Below, one piece after another: positions 32,718-41,456 of a stretch of 55,662 nucleotides of DNA. The notes below the pieces were generated by a model, which saw only the letters and a list, made by a program, of their open reading frames with translations, was not told the DNA's origin and did no database searches. Position 1 is the first letter of the stretch; each line of letters begins with the position of its first letter. Position numbers and translations under genes: made by a program. The DNA is from Polyangiaceae bacterium. Its GTDB lineage: Bacteria; Myxococcota_A; Polyangia; Polyangiales; Polyangiaceae. The stretch is from assembly GCA_025937835.1 (NCBI GenBank), contig JAICQO010000038.1:1-55662 (forward strand). Reading direction: 5' to 3'.

Positions 32718-34883
32718 TCAGCGTAGGCGCACGCTGCCGGTCAGTGTCAAGTCCACGCAGGTGTACGTGACCTGGTTCGTTTGCGCGCGGAGCTGAATCA
32801 TTCCGCCGCGCCCGCTACCGCACTTGGCAGCGAGCGCCTTGGCACACGCCACCGGCACCGGATCCGTGGTGCCGATCCCGTTGCAACCGGGCACGTTGTC
32901 CGTGAAGGTCCGCGTGCCGTTGCCACATGCCAGCGCCGTGGTCCCGCCGCTCGAGCCATTTCCGAGGTAAAAGCCCTGCGTGTAGCCGAGCGCCTGGCAC
33001 GCTGCGTCCGCTTGCTCGAGGCACCCCGGGCTCTGTTGGCGGCCGCCCGGGCACTGCCCCTGAAGCAGCGACGTATCCACCTCCTGCCGCGTGAAGCCGC
33101 TGACACAGCCGACCGTATATTCGTTGTCCGCCGCCTGCCCGGTGACCATGCCGGCGATCGTGCTGTTGCCGTACTGCTTGCACCAGTTGGCGACCGCGGC
33201 CATGCAAACCGACTGAGTGATCTGCGCAACGGTGGAGCACGAGTTACTGAGCGCGTTCAGGGTCGCCGCGTTCTTGCAACCGTTGCGGCACACGTCGGTG
33301 TCCACGGTGTTCAGATCTTCGCAGTCCTCGCGCGGCCGTTGCACGATGCCGTCGCCGCAGACCTCCTTGCGGCAGGTGGCGCTGCAGCCGTCGTTGTCGA
33401 CCTTGTTCCCGTCGTCGCACTGCTCGTTGCCGGTCCTGATCCCATCGCCGCAAACTTCCGCCTGGCATGAGGAGTTACAACCGTCGCCATCGTTCTTGTT
33501 GCCGTCCTCGCAGTTCTCGTTGCCCGCGATGATCCCGTCGCCGCACACCGGACGCTTGCATAGGACCGTGCATTGGTCGTCGTTGACGGCGTTGCGGTCG
33601 TCGCACTCTTCGGGCGCCTGGGTGATCCCGTCGCCGCAGCGCGGGGTTTCGCAGACGTTCGAGCAGGCGTCGTCGTTGATGATGTTCCCGTCGTCGCACT
33701 GCTCTTTGGGCGACTGGCGGTAACCGTCGCCGCACTTGTTGGTCTTGCACTGGTTGGTGCAGCCGTCCTCGTTGCTGGTGTTCCCGTCGTCGCACTCCTC
33801 GCCGGGCTGGAGAAAGCTGTCGCCGCATTTCGGTTTTTTGCAGGCCACGGTGCAGCCGTCGGTGTTGACCTGATTGCCGTCGTCGCACTCTTCACGCGGG
33901 GACTGCACGACACCGTCGCCGCAGCCCGGCACCGTACAGGCGTTGCTGCAATCGTCCGTGTCGATCGCGTTGCCGTCGTCACAAGCCTCCCCGGGCTGCA
34001 CGATCCGGTCGCCGCACCCTGGAAGCCTGCAGGCGTTAGTGCAACCGTCGTTGTCGACCGCGTTGCCGTCGTCGCACGCCTCGCCCGCTTGCAGCAATTG
34101 GTCGCCGCATTTGGGCAACTTGCACAGGTTGGAGCAGCCGTCCGCGTCGGCGGTGTTCCCGTCGTCGCACTCCTCCGACGCAGCCAGGACGCCGTCGCCG
34201 CAGCGCGCGAGCCGGCAGCTGACGCAGGAATCGCTATCGACGGTGTTGCCGTCGTCGCACTCTTCGCCGGTTTGCATCACGCCGTCGCCGCAGCCCGCCG
34301 CGACGCAGCTGTTCGAGCACGCGTCGCCGTTGACCGCGTTGCCGTCGTCGCACTGTTCGGGCGGTGTCACCACGCCGTCGCCGCAGCCGCTCGCCATGCA
34401 GCGGCCGTCCTTGCAGGTTCCGCTGCACTCCTCGCTCTCGACCCGCACCAGGTCGAAGCTGCATATCTTGACCTTGCCCGCCGCGTCGCAAAACCGAAAC
34501 CCGAGCGACTTGCCGACGCACTCGGAAGCGATCGGTAGGCACCCCCCCGAAAGTTGATCACAGTTCTCGCTGGCGCTGCAGGGGGTGTCCTGCTCGAATG
34601 CGCCGTCGATGCACACGAGCCGTTGTTTCTGCGCGGCACCAGCGCAGACGCGCAGCCCGTTCTCGCTGCACACGTCCCCCACCGAGCTGAACACCACCGG
34701 GCTGTTCCCGTTGCCGCCCGGGCTCGGTCCGCCCTCGGCATTTTCGGCGGAATGGTCGTCGAACTGGAAATTAGCCTTGTCCACGCTGCACTGAGTCAGC
34801 AGCAACAAGGCGGGCGCCACCCCGCCGAGCCACCGACCCCAAATCTTCCTCGTGGGCTGTTTTCTAACGGGGTCCTCGCGCAT
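32718..34883 (-). CDS. Lipoprotein with twelve DUF4215-type Cys-rich repeats
   Basis: A 721-residue lipoprotein. The lipobox L-L-T-Q-C gives Cys32. An N-terminal Cys-rich region (about 70-165) is followed by twelve repeats of about 31 residues (167-538) with the pattern C-G-D-G ... E-x-C-D-D-G-N ... D-x-C-x3-C, the myxobacterial Cys-rich repeat. Asp/Asn-rich loops in each unit suggest calcium binding and the Cys pairs suggest disulfides. A C-terminal domain of about 180 residues has further Cys and is not recognised. Repeat 9 has R in place of G (C-D-D-R-N) and repeats 10 and 12 have C-E-D. The GH30 gene follows after 8 bp, which links this surface protein to polysaccharide handling. Confidence 0.88.
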   Translation of the reverse strand: MREDPVRKQPTRKIWGRWLGGVAPALLLLTQCSVDKANFQFDDHSAENAEGGPSPGGNGNSPVVFSSVGDVCSENGLRVCAGAAQKQRLVCIDGAFEQDTPCSASENCDQLSGGCLPIASECVGKSLGFRFCDAAGKVKICSFDLVRVESEECSGTCKDGRCMASGCGDGVVTPPEQCDDGNAVNGDACSNSCVAAGCGDGVMQTGEECDDGNTVDSDSCVSCRLARCGDGVLAASEECDDGNTADADGCSNLCKLPKCGDQLLQAGEACDDGNAVDNDGCTNACRLPGCGDRIVQPGEACDDGNAIDTDDCSNACTVPGCGDGVVQSPREECDDGNQVNTDGCTVACKKPKCGDSFLQPGEECDDGNTSNEDGCTNQCKTNKCGDGYRQSPKEQCDDGNIINDDACSNVCETPRCGDGITQAPEECDDRNAVNDDQCTVLCKRPVCGDGIIAGNENCEDGNKNDGDGCNSSCQAEVCGDGIRTGNEQCDDGNKVDNDGCSATCRKEVCGDGIVQRPREDCEDLNTVDTDVCRNGCKNAATLNALSNSCSTVAQITQSVCMAAVANWCKQYGNSTIAGMVTGQAADNEYTVGCVSGFTRQEVDTSLLQGQCPGGRQQSPGCLEQADAACQALGYTQGFYLGNGSSGGTTALACGNGTRTFTDNVPGCNGIGTTDPVPVACAKALAAKCGSGRGGMIQLRAQTNQVTYTCVDLTLTGSVRLR
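33270..34385 (-). repeat. Tandem coding repeats of about 93 bp (x12)
   Basis: Twelve consecutive units encode the DUF4215-type motif. At DNA level the most conserved part reads gtcgtcgca on the plus strand (Asp-Asp codons next to Cys), repeated at about 93-bp intervals. Units are diverged rather than identical, so the array is old. Confidence 0.85.
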
Positions 34884-35097
34884 TCCCCCTGAAGCTACGC
34901 GGACACCCTGCGTCGCTTCTTGTACATTCGTGCAACCGCGAACCGGCTACCGGTGCACGTCAGCGTGGTTCTCCAGGGCGGCCCGAATCGCCGCGGCGGC
35001 CCGCGAGCTTGCGCTTGACCTGCCACGGAGAGCCAGGCTTCGAGCCCCCAAAGCTCGGCTTCGCGGGTAAGCTCGGGTCTCGTCCTCGGAGGGCTCG

Positions 35098-35463
35098 ATG
35101 ATGCTGAAGTGGCCGGCTTGGATCGGGGTCGTCTGTGAAGACCTGGAAGCGCAGCGAAAATTCTATCGCGACACGCTCGGTCTCACCGAGATCCGCATCG
35201 GAGAAAACTTCGTCTGGTTCGAGCTCGACGGCCGTCTGTTCGAGCTGCTCACGAAGTCCGACCGGCCGCAATACGATCGCAAGCGCGTCTCCGTCGCATT
35301 CGTGGTCGAAGACATCGCCTCCGCTCGCATCGACCTCATCTCACGCGGCGCCGAACCCGTCACCGGGATCGAAGGTGGCCCCGACGCCCGTCAGTACTGG
35401 GCGTACTTCAAGGACGCCGAGGGCAACCTGTTCGAGATCATCGAGCGGCTCGATCCGCCCTAG
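35098..35463 (+). CDS. VOC-family (glyoxalase/bleomycin resistance-like) protein
   Basis: A 121-residue vicinal-oxygen-chelate protein with two beta-alpha-beta-beta-beta modules: V-C-E-D-L-E-A-Q-R-K-F-Y-R-D-T-L-G-L near the start and the E-x-N-L-F-E-I-I-E strand at the end. Members are dioxygenases, glyoxalases or antibiotic-binding proteins; the metal ligands here (a terminal Glu, no clear His near the start) do not fix the role. Its stop shares a CTAG with the convergent SRPBCC gene. Confidence 0.82.
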   Translation: MMLKWPAWIGVVCEDLEAQRKFYRDTLGLTEIRIGENFVWFELDGRLFELLTKSDRPQYDRKRVSVAFVVEDIASARIDLISRGAEPVTGIEGGPDARQYWAYFKDAEGNLFEIIERLDPP

Positions 35464-35915
35464 TTCCAGTTGTCGATTTTCAGGTCCTCCGGCGCAGGCT
35501 TACCCTTCCCGGTCTCGAGCAGGTCCCGCAAGCTCAACAGGAAGGTTGCCCATTTCATGCTGCAGTGAGCCATGAATTCGACCGGCTCGCGCCAGTTCCT
35601 GTGCCCGAACACGATCAGCGTCTGCTCGCCTTCTTGCGAAAGCTCGAACGTCACGTCCGTCCCGAGCCACTCCTCCGGTCCAGAGGTGAAGCACCAACGC
35701 ACCTCACCCGGGTCGAGCTTCGCGAGCTCGAACTCCATCTTGCCGATCTCCGCGCCCGTCGGCGATTGAAAGCGCACGTTCATGCGTCCGCCGGCCTTGG
35801 ACTCGCCCGTCGTGTCGCGCGTCCACCAGCCGGCCACGCCTTCGACCGTGGTGAGCGCCTCGAAAACCTTCGCAACCGGAGCCTTGATTGCAACCCGATG
35901 AATGATGTCTGCCAT
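35460..35915 (-). CDS. SRPBCC/AHSA1-type START-like protein
   Basis: A 151-residue helix-grip protein: I-K-A-P-V-A-K-V-F-E-A-L-T-T, G-W-W-T near residue 30 and the long C-terminal helix (C-S-M-K-W-A-T-F-L-L-S-L-R-D-L-L-E-T-G-K-G). This group binds hydrophobic ligands and is often linked to ArsR regulators; none is adjacent. The ATG at 35915 is standard for the family. Confidence 0.85.
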   Translation of the reverse strand: MADIIHRVAIKAPVAKVFEALTTVEGVAGWWTRDTTGESKAGGRMNVRFQSPTGAEIGKMEFELAKLDPGEVRWCFTSGPEEWLGTDVTFELSQEGEQTLIVFGHRNWREPVEFMAHCSMKWATFLLSLRDLLETGKGKPAPEDLKIDNWN

Positions 35916-36060
35916 GTGTTTCTCCTGCTCCGGTTATGTCCCGAGCCCGCGCTCACCGGGGAGTAACATCCGCGACGCGAAAGCGAACGCCGCGCAGCGA
36001 CACTGCGCTCGCGGTCAACACACCACCCAGGTTCCGAACACCGTGATCGCCGGTCTTCGT

Positions 36061-36588
36061 TCACTGACGCTTGAGCGGTTGGATCGCTGCCCAGAAGGCC
36101 TCGAAAGCAGCCTGGGACGCGAAGGAGCGACGCGGCAACACATGAAACATCACGGGCGAGGTACCGATGAGGATGAAGCCGTCCGTACGGTGCAAGTCGT
36201 GGGCACCACCCCACCGGATCAGCGTGTCGTTCGCGGAGGTCTCTTCTCGTAGCCCCTCGTGCTTGATCGTGAATACGTGTTCTCCGAGCAATCCCGGCGT
36301 CCTCGACGACAAGAAAAAGAACGGGACGAGGAAAACGCAAAAGACGATGAGACCAACCATCGTGACTGCTGCAGCAGCCAGCAGCCACGCGAGAACCTCT
36401 CGGAAGGTGGCCGGGACACCGACAATGGCAAACCCGGTAACGATTCCAAACCCCAGGTAGGCTCCAAGGCTGAGCCGCCCCCAGCTCGAGCGCGGCAAGA
36501 TGGCGAGATTGAACCGGAACAGGTCCAGCAGCGTGAGATGAACCGTCACCACCTGCCGGCCTGCGTTGCTCTCGGGACCCGCGTCCAT
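36061..36588 (-). CDS. Hypothetical membrane protein, YcxB-like
   Basis: A 175-residue protein with two hydrophobic segments (about 32-56 and 62-90) and a C-terminal cytosolic stretch (H-E-G-L-R-E-E-T, then W-G-G-A-H-D-L) that resembles the YcxB-like domain. The ATG at 36588 is preferred over the TTG at 36597. No function is known. It stands alone, divergent from the DMT transporter. Confidence 0.65.
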   Translation of the reverse strand: MDAGPESNAGRQVVTVHLTLLDLFRFNLAILPRSSWGRLSLGAYLGFGIVTGFAIVGVPATFREVLAWLLAAAAVTMVGLIVFCVFLVPFFFLSSRTPGLLGEHVFTIKHEGLREETSANDTLIRWGGAHDLHRTDGFILIGTSPVMFHVLPRRSFASQAAFEAFWAAIQPLKRQ

Positions 36589-36687
36589 CGGATACAAACT
36601 AACAGTCGTCTTGCTCTGAGTCGCGGAGGTAGCGCGAGGCCCTTGTCTTTCTCACCGCTCCGACCCTAGAAAGCCGCCGCTCGCGCC

Positions 36688-37557
36688 ATGCCCACCTTCG
36701 TCGCCCTGTGTCTCTTTGCTCGCTTCAGCTACTCGCTGAACGACATTTTCGTAGGGCGTCTGGCGCGGCGCTATGGCCGGGTGGAGGTGGCGGCGTTTCG
36801 CGGCGTGTCGCTCGGGTTGAGCATGGCGCCGTGGTTGCTGCTGGTGCCCGCGCCCGCCTGGGGTGCTCTGCTCGCTCATCCGCTGGCGTTGCTCCTCACC
36901 GTCGCGGTCACGGCGCTCGGCAACTTGCTGCACCTGCAGGCAGCGCGCTCGATCCCGTTCGGGTTGCGGGGCGCGCTGATGATCACCAGCATGGCCGCGT
37001 GCAGCTTGCTGATCGGTTGGGGCGTGCTCGATGAACGGCTCTCAGCGTTGCAAGTCTTGCTGTGCGCCGTGCTCGTCGCGAGCGGCGCTGGCGTCGCGCT
37101 AGGCAGCCACGCAGACACCGCGATCGAGGTCGATGTCCCACGCGGCGCAGCCTTCACCATCGCGGCGGGCGTCGTGATGGCGGGAGCCATGACGGGCGTG
37201 AAATTTCTCGCGCGCGAGACGCACCCGTTGCTCGCAGCCTGGGCCTGGGAGTTCGGCGCGGGCGCCATCCTCGCGCCGGCCTTGTTGCGCCGGCGAGCCC
37301 CGACCAGCGATCCCGTAACCACGCGCTTCTGGCGCGTCGCGCTGGCCTCTCTGCCTACGGCCCTCGCCTCCGGTGCGTCCGTGCTCGCGCTCGATTTCGG
37401 CGAGCTCGGGCTGTGGGGCGCGCTCGCCGGCACGCAAATCCTGTTCACGGCCGCGCTCGGCGCCCTCTGGCATCACGAAGCCCTCGGCCGCTTGCGCTGG
37501 GCGCTGATGACCGTGGCCGCAGCAGCCGTCGCGGCGCTCGCGCTGGTCCGTAACTGA
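36688..37557 (+). CDS. DMT/EamA-like transporter
   Basis: A 289-residue membrane protein with about ten hydrophobic helices in two halves. Motifs such as G-L-R-G-A-L-M-I-T-S-M-A-A in the first half and L-A-G-T-Q-I-L-F-T-A-A-L-G in the second are typical of the drug/metabolite transporter fold. The substrate is unknown. It starts at an ATG close to the first helix. Confidence 0.78.
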   Translation: MPTFVALCLFARFSYSLNDIFVGRLARRYGRVEVAAFRGVSLGLSMAPWLLLVPAPAWGALLAHPLALLLTVAVTALGNLLHLQAARSIPFGLRGALMITSMAACSLLIGWGVLDERLSALQVLLCAVLVASGAGVALGSHADTAIEVDVPRGAAFTIAAGVVMAGAMTGVKFLARETHPLLAAWAWEFGAGAILAPALLRRRAPTSDPVTTRFWRVALASLPTALASGASVLALDFGELGLWGALAGTQILFTAALGALWHHEALGRLRWALMTVAAAAVAALALVRN

Positions 37558-37597
37558 GGCTTGGCAAACGCTTCGTCCGGTCCTAGTTGATCGACCG

Positions 37598-38122
37598 ATG
37601 ATGAGTCCCGAATGGTTGGGCGCGCTCGCTCGCTACAACGTCTGGATGAACGAAAAGCTCTACGCGCTCGCCGCCACGCTCAGCGATGAAGAGCGCAAGC
37701 GCGACCGCGGCGCGTTCTTCAAGTCCATCCACGGCACCTTCAACCACCTGCTCGTCGCCGACCGAACCTGGCTCGGTCGCTTCCAGGGCGTCCCAGCCCC
37801 GGACGGCTTCATGGCACCCGGCATCCACAGCCTGGACCAGGAGCTCTACTCGGACTTCGCCGAGCTCCGCCAGCAACGCGCGCTCACTGATCGAGCGCTC
37901 TCTGCCTGGGTCGCCGAGCTCACGCCGGAACGCCTCGCGCAGCCGCTGGTGTTCGTGCGCCGCGGGAAAAAGAGCGAATCGCCGCTGTGGTGGTCGGTCG
38001 CGCACGTCTTCAACCACCAGACCCATCACCGCGGTCAGATCACGACGCTGTTCACGCAGCTCGGCCGCGATCCCGGCTCTACCGACCTGGTCGCGATGTT
38101 GCGCGAGGAGCAGCCTGGATGA
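37598..38122 (+). CDS. DinB-family protein
   Basis: A 174-residue four-helix-bundle protein. The usual His ligands are present: His in F-K-S-I-H-G-T-F-N-H-L-L-V-A-D and two in H-V-F-N-H-Q-T-H-H-R-G-Q. DinB/YfiT proteins are metal-dependent and often act as thiol-dependent transferases. Its stop forms ATGA with the start of the methyltransferase, so the two are coupled. Confidence 0.86.
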   Translation: MMSPEWLGALARYNVWMNEKLYALAATLSDEERKRDRGAFFKSIHGTFNHLLVADRTWLGRFQGVPAPDGFMAPGIHSLDQELYSDFAELRQQRALTDRALSAWVAELTPERLAQPLVFVRRGKKSESPLWWSVAHVFNHQTHHRGQITTLFTQLGRDPGSTDLVAMLREEQPG

Positions 38123-38976
38123 GCCCCATGAACCAGCCACGCAAGAACGCCGAAGAACAGGCCGCGTTGTGGAACGGCTCCGCAGGGCAATCCTGGGTGG
38201 CCGCGCAAGAGCTGCTCGACGGCATGCTCGAACCTTTCGAACGGTTGCTCGTGGATGTAGCCGTTGCCAAGCCCCGGCAAGCGGTGTTGGACGTCGGCTG
38301 CGGCACGGGCGCTACCACGGTCGCCCTCGCGAAGCGCCTCGGCAGCGCGGCTGTCGTGGGCGTCGACCTCTCGCAACCCATGCTCGAGCACGCGCGCTTG
38401 CGAGCCCAACGCGAGGGCAGCACCGCGACCTTCATTCGCGCCGACGCCGAGGTGTATCCGTTCGAGCCCGCGAGCTTCGATCTCGTCGTATCACGCTTCG
38501 GGGTGATGTTTTTCGACGACACGGTGCGAGCCTTCAGCAACCTTCGCCGCGCCGCCCGTGCGGAGGCCGAGCTGTTCGCCATCGCCTGGCGCAGCCCGTC
38601 CGAAAATCCGTTCATGACCGCTGCCGAGCGCGCTGCGGCGCCGCTCTTGCCGGCCCTTCCCGCGCGAGACCCAGACGGGCCGGGCCAGTTTCGCTTCGCG
38701 AACGCGAGCGGCGTCGCACGCACCCTCGAGCAGAGCGGCTGGTCCGAGGTCGAGCTCAGCCCGCTCGACGTCGAGTGCTCATTTCCAGAAAGGGACCTGG
38801 AGCGCTACCTGACGCGACTGGGGCCTCTCGGTCGCGCGCTTCAGGACGCGGACGAAGCGACCAAAGAGCGGGTGCTCTCCGTCGTGCGCTCGGCGTTCGA
38901 CGCCTACGTGCACGGCGATCAGGTCCGCTTCAACGCGGCGTGCTGGGGGATCGCGGCCCGCGCGCGGGGCGCCTGA
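38119..38976 (+). CDS. SAM-dependent methyltransferase, class I
   Basis: A 285-residue methyltransferase with SAM motif V-L-D-V-G-C-G-T-G-A-T-T, V-G-V-D-L-S (acidic residue after beta 2), R-A-D-A-E (motif II) and F-D-L-V-V-S-R-F-G-V-M-F-F. The frame is open further upstream, but the ATG at 38119 forms ATGA with the DinB stop and starts the normal family N-terminus. The last 47 bp overlap the convergent hydrolase gene. The substrate is a small molecule of unknown type. Confidence 0.87.
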   Translation: MSPMNQPRKNAEEQAALWNGSAGQSWVAAQELLDGMLEPFERLLVDVAVAKPRQAVLDVGCGTGATTVALAKRLGSAAVVGVDLSQPMLEHARLRAQREGSTATFIRADAEVYPFEPASFDLVVSRFGVMFFDDTVRAFSNLRRAARAEAELFAIAWRSPSENPFMTAAERAAAPLLPALPARDPDGPGQFRFANASGVARTLEQSGWSEVELSPLDVECSFPERDLERYLTRLGPLGRALQDADEATKERVLSVVRSAFDAYVHGDQVRFNAACWGIAARARGA

Positions 38977-39790
38977 CGAACTCGAGCATCAACGCGGCGC
39001 ACTCCGCCGCGTGTGTTTCGAGCAGGAAGTGAGGCCCGTCGAAAACGTGCGCCTGCATACGCGGCAGCGCCCTCATCCAGCTCAGCGTCTCTTCGAGCTC
39101 GAAGAACGCGTCGTGCCTCCCCCACAGCATCAAGGCCTCCGGTTGAAGGCGCTCGAGGTAGGCGGCGATCTCGCCGAAGCGTGCGACGTGGCTCGCGTAG
39201 TCGAGCACCAGCGCGCGCTGCATCTCGAGCCGCCCCGGCAGCGACAACACGCGCCAATCCTCCTCCCATCGCAGGGGATCGATGCGTGCGGCGATGTCTT
39301 CGGGAACCCCGCCCACGTATTGGTCGCGCGTCCCCTCGAACGTCAGGTGCGCCGTCGCCGCCGTCGCGGTTTCCTGCGTAGGCTCCGCCCAGAAGGCTCG
39401 CGTCGCGGCCCATTGCGGCCCGAGACCGCTCTCGTGGGCATTGGCGTTCTGAACGATCAAACCCAGGATCCGCTCGGGCGCGCGCGTCGCGAGGTGGAGC
39501 CCGACCGCCGCTCCGAAATCGTGCAGGTAGAGATAAAACGTCCGCACGCCCAGCTGCTCGAGCACTCCCTCGATCACGTCGGCGAATCGCGAAAACGACG
39601 GCCGCTCGATCGGCTCCGAGTTACCGAACCCGGGAAGATCCGGCGCGACGACGAAGCATTGCTCCGCCAGCGGCCCGATCACGTCGCGAAACGAATCCGA
39701 GGAGCTCGGGAAGCCATGCAGCAGCACGAGCGCCGGGTTCTCTTTCTTGCCCGCGACGCGAACCGCCATGCCGCACGCTACGCGACCCAT
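38930..39790 (-). CDS. Alpha/beta hydrolase with Asp nucleophile (haloalkane dehalogenase/epoxide hydrolase-like)
   Basis: A 286-residue alpha/beta hydrolase. H-G-F-P is the oxyanion loop, the nucleophile elbow is Y-L-H-D-F-G-A (Asp91), an acid lies in L-W-G-R-H-D, and the His is in G-P-H-F-L-L-E-T-H. An Asp nucleophile is the mark of haloalkane/fluoroacetate dehalogenases and epoxide hydrolases rather than Ser esterases. The substrate is unknown. It overlaps the methyltransferase tail by 47 bp in convergent orientation. Confidence 0.84.
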   Translation of the reverse strand: MGRVACGMAVRVAGKKENPALVLLHGFPSSSDSFRDVIGPLAEQCFVVAPDLPGFGNSEPIERPSFSRFADVIEGVLEQLGVRTFYLYLHDFGAAVGLHLATRAPERILGLIVQNANAHESGLGPQWAATRAFWAEPTQETATAATAHLTFEGTRDQYVGGVPEDIAARIDPLRWEEDWRVLSLPGRLEMQRALVLDYASHVARFGEIAAYLERLQPEALMLWGRHDAFFELEETLSWMRALPRMQAHVFDGPHFLLETHAAECAALMLEFVRRPARGPRSPSTPR

Positions 39791-39822
39791 GCCCCGCGAT
39801 CAATGCGCGGATCCGCGCTGGC

Positions 39823-40404
39823 TCACTCGTTGAAGCCGAGGCCCTCGAGGATCTTCGGCTTACACCTTTCGATCCGAGCGACGCGCGTTGCCGGCTGTTT
39901 CGCGCTCGAGACGTGCAGGGCGTAGCTGCGCTTTCGCCCCGGCGTCAGCGCCTCGAACGCCTTCCCCAGTTTGCGATCCTTCTTCAAAGCCTGAGTCAGC
40001 TCCTCGGGGAGCTCGAGCTGCTGTTTGGCCTTGAAGTCCACCTTCAGGCCCTTCTTCTCCACCGCGATCGCTTGCTTCACGTACGACTGCAGCACGCTCT
40101 TTTTGACCTGCGCTTCGCTCGTGAACTCGAGCCGCAGCGCAGATTGCGTATTCTCGCCCTGGCTCCGCAACAGCCCGTGCTTGTCCTCCAGCAACGCGCC
40201 CTTGAAGAACATCAATGAGCAGTGCGCCTTGAACGGCTGAAGGATCGCCACGTTCTTGCCGTCGACGCTGAAGCAGGGCTTGCCCCACTTCAGCTCTTCT
40301 TCGAGCCCGCTATCGAGCAGTATCGAGCGGATCTTTTCCATCTCGCCCTGCCACTGCTTGGCGCGCCCCAGAAACGCATCGACCTTCGGATTGCGGCTGC
40401 TCAT
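39823..40404 (-). CDS. YdeI/OmdA-family protein (DUF1801 plus bacteriocin-protection-like domain)
   Basis: A 193-residue protein. The first half is DUF1801-like (L-K-W-G-K-P-C-F, then C-S-L-M-F-F-K-G). The second half matches the OmdA/YdeI tail (L-P-E-E-L, then L-T-P-G-R-K-R-S-Y-A-L-H-V-S-S-A-K-Q and T-R-V-A-R-I-E-R-C). YdeI-family members have been linked to antimicrobial peptide resistance in other bacteria; no such role is shown here. It stands alone between two minus-strand genes. Confidence 0.84.
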   Translation of the reverse strand: MSSRNPKVDAFLGRAKQWQGEMEKIRSILLDSGLEEELKWGKPCFSVDGKNVAILQPFKAHCSLMFFKGALLEDKHGLLRSQGENTQSALRLEFTSEAQVKKSVLQSYVKQAIAVEKKGLKVDFKAKQQLELPEELTQALKKDRKLGKAFEALTPGRKRSYALHVSSAKQPATRVARIERCKPKILEGLGFNE

Positions 40405-40454
40405 GCTCGCGAGAGGATCGCGTTACGCGCGTCGCTTGGCAAGAGCCCTCGCGC

Positions 40455-40937
40455 TCACGGATCGAACCGAATGCTGCCCCAGGCCGCGAGCGCCTCCTGC
40501 TGTCCCGCTTCGTCCTTGCATTCCGCCGAGACCGTGAGGCGAATGCCCGGTGAATCGCCGCCTACCTCGGGAAACTGCGCGGCAGCAATGAACCTGCTCT
40601 CAGAACCAGCGGTTATCACCTTGGCGCTCCGCCCGTCGATCGAGCGCTGGGACTCGCGATACCCCGGTAGCGTCTGGTACTCCGAGAGATCGCTGGAGAA
40701 GGCTCCATAATCCCCCCAGTACACGCACGTCCCCGCCGTCCATCGGTTGACGCAGGAGTCGATGCCCTGGCCCGTCTCCTCGGTCACGTCCGGCGGTGCA
40801 TCGAAACTATATCCACAGGACGACTGCACCCGAACCCAATCCGCGCCGACCGTGACGGCACCACTCGCGTCACCCGTATCGTCGTCCGAGCCCCCGCACG
40901 CGATCAGCACCAGACACAACCCCAGCAACGTTCGCAT
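40455..40937 (-). CDS. Small lipoprotein, unknown function
   Basis: A 160-residue lipoprotein with lipobox L-I-A-C (Cys14), an acidic linker and a domain with five further Cys. The pattern S-C-G-Y-S-F-D-A-P-P-D-V near residue 40 recalls other myxobacterial secreted proteins of the PsbP-like type, but no family is assigned. Confidence 0.65.
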   Translation of the reverse strand: MRTLLGLCLVLIACGGSDDDTGDASGAVTVGADWVRVQSSCGYSFDAPPDVTEETGQGIDSCVNRWTAGTCVYWGDYGAFSSDLSEYQTLPGYRESQRSIDGRSAKVITAGSESRFIAAAQFPEVGGDSPGIRLTVSAECKDEAGQQEALAAWGSIRFDP

Positions 40938-40977
40938 GTGCGCTGATCTAGCACGGCTGAGGCTCGCAACCTTCCCA

Positions 40978-41409
40978 TCACGCCCCGTGCTCCGCCCGCA
41001 AAGCCTCCATGCGTTCCGCCCATACGCGAGGACCGCCCTCCTGTAACTCGCGCAGCACCTTGCGCGAGCGGGCGTCGAGCTTCTTCGCGTCCGACACCCA
41101 GCGCGAACCCCAAGCGCCGATCTGCACCACGATCGGCAAGAGCGCGATGCCCTTCTCGGTCAGCGAGTAGATCGCCTTTTGCTTGTGGGTGGGATCGTCC
41201 GACTTCGTGAGCACGCCGTGCTCGACGAGCCGCGCGAGCCGATCCGCCAAAATGTTCGAGGAAATCCGCTCATCCGACTGCAGCAGCTCCCGAAAGTGGC
41301 GCTTTCCCGCGAACATCAGATCGCGCAGCACCAGCAGCGTCCAGCTGTCCCCGAAGATCTCGAGGGAGAGGTTGATCGGGCAGTAGGAGCGAGGCTCGTC
41401 CGAGGGCAT
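40978..41409 (-). CDS. HxlR-family transcriptional regulator
   Basis: A 143-residue winged-helix protein. The usual N-terminal Cys is in Y-C-P-I-N-L-S-L-E-I-F-G-D-S-W, followed by R-D-L-M-F-A-G-K-R-H-F-R-E-L, the recognition region I-S-S-N-I-L-A-D-R-L-A-R-L and Y-S-L-T-E-K-G. HxlR proteins often sense aldehydes or redox signals through that Cys. It is divergent from the GFA gene, and a 15-bp dyad lies between them, so it probably regulates that gene and itself. Confidence 0.9.
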   Translation of the reverse strand: MPSDEPRSYCPINLSLEIFGDSWTLLVLRDLMFAGKRHFRELLQSDERISSNILADRLARLVEHGVLTKSDDPTHKQKAIYSLTEKGIALLPIVVQIGAWGSRWVSDAKKLDARSRKVLRELQEGGPRVWAERMEALRAEHGA

Positions 41410-41456
41410 GATCCAAGTGCTTGCGTTTTAGAACCAGTCGGCTACGCTCGCAACCA

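Noticed and set aside
33270-34385. Possible CRISPR or satellite DNA array
   Set aside because: The repeats are diverged, in frame and encode a known Cys-rich protein motif; there are no constant repeats with unique spacers.
33573-34538. Open plus-strand frame of Val/Ala-rich repeats
   Set aside because: Antisense image of the DUF4215 repeats.
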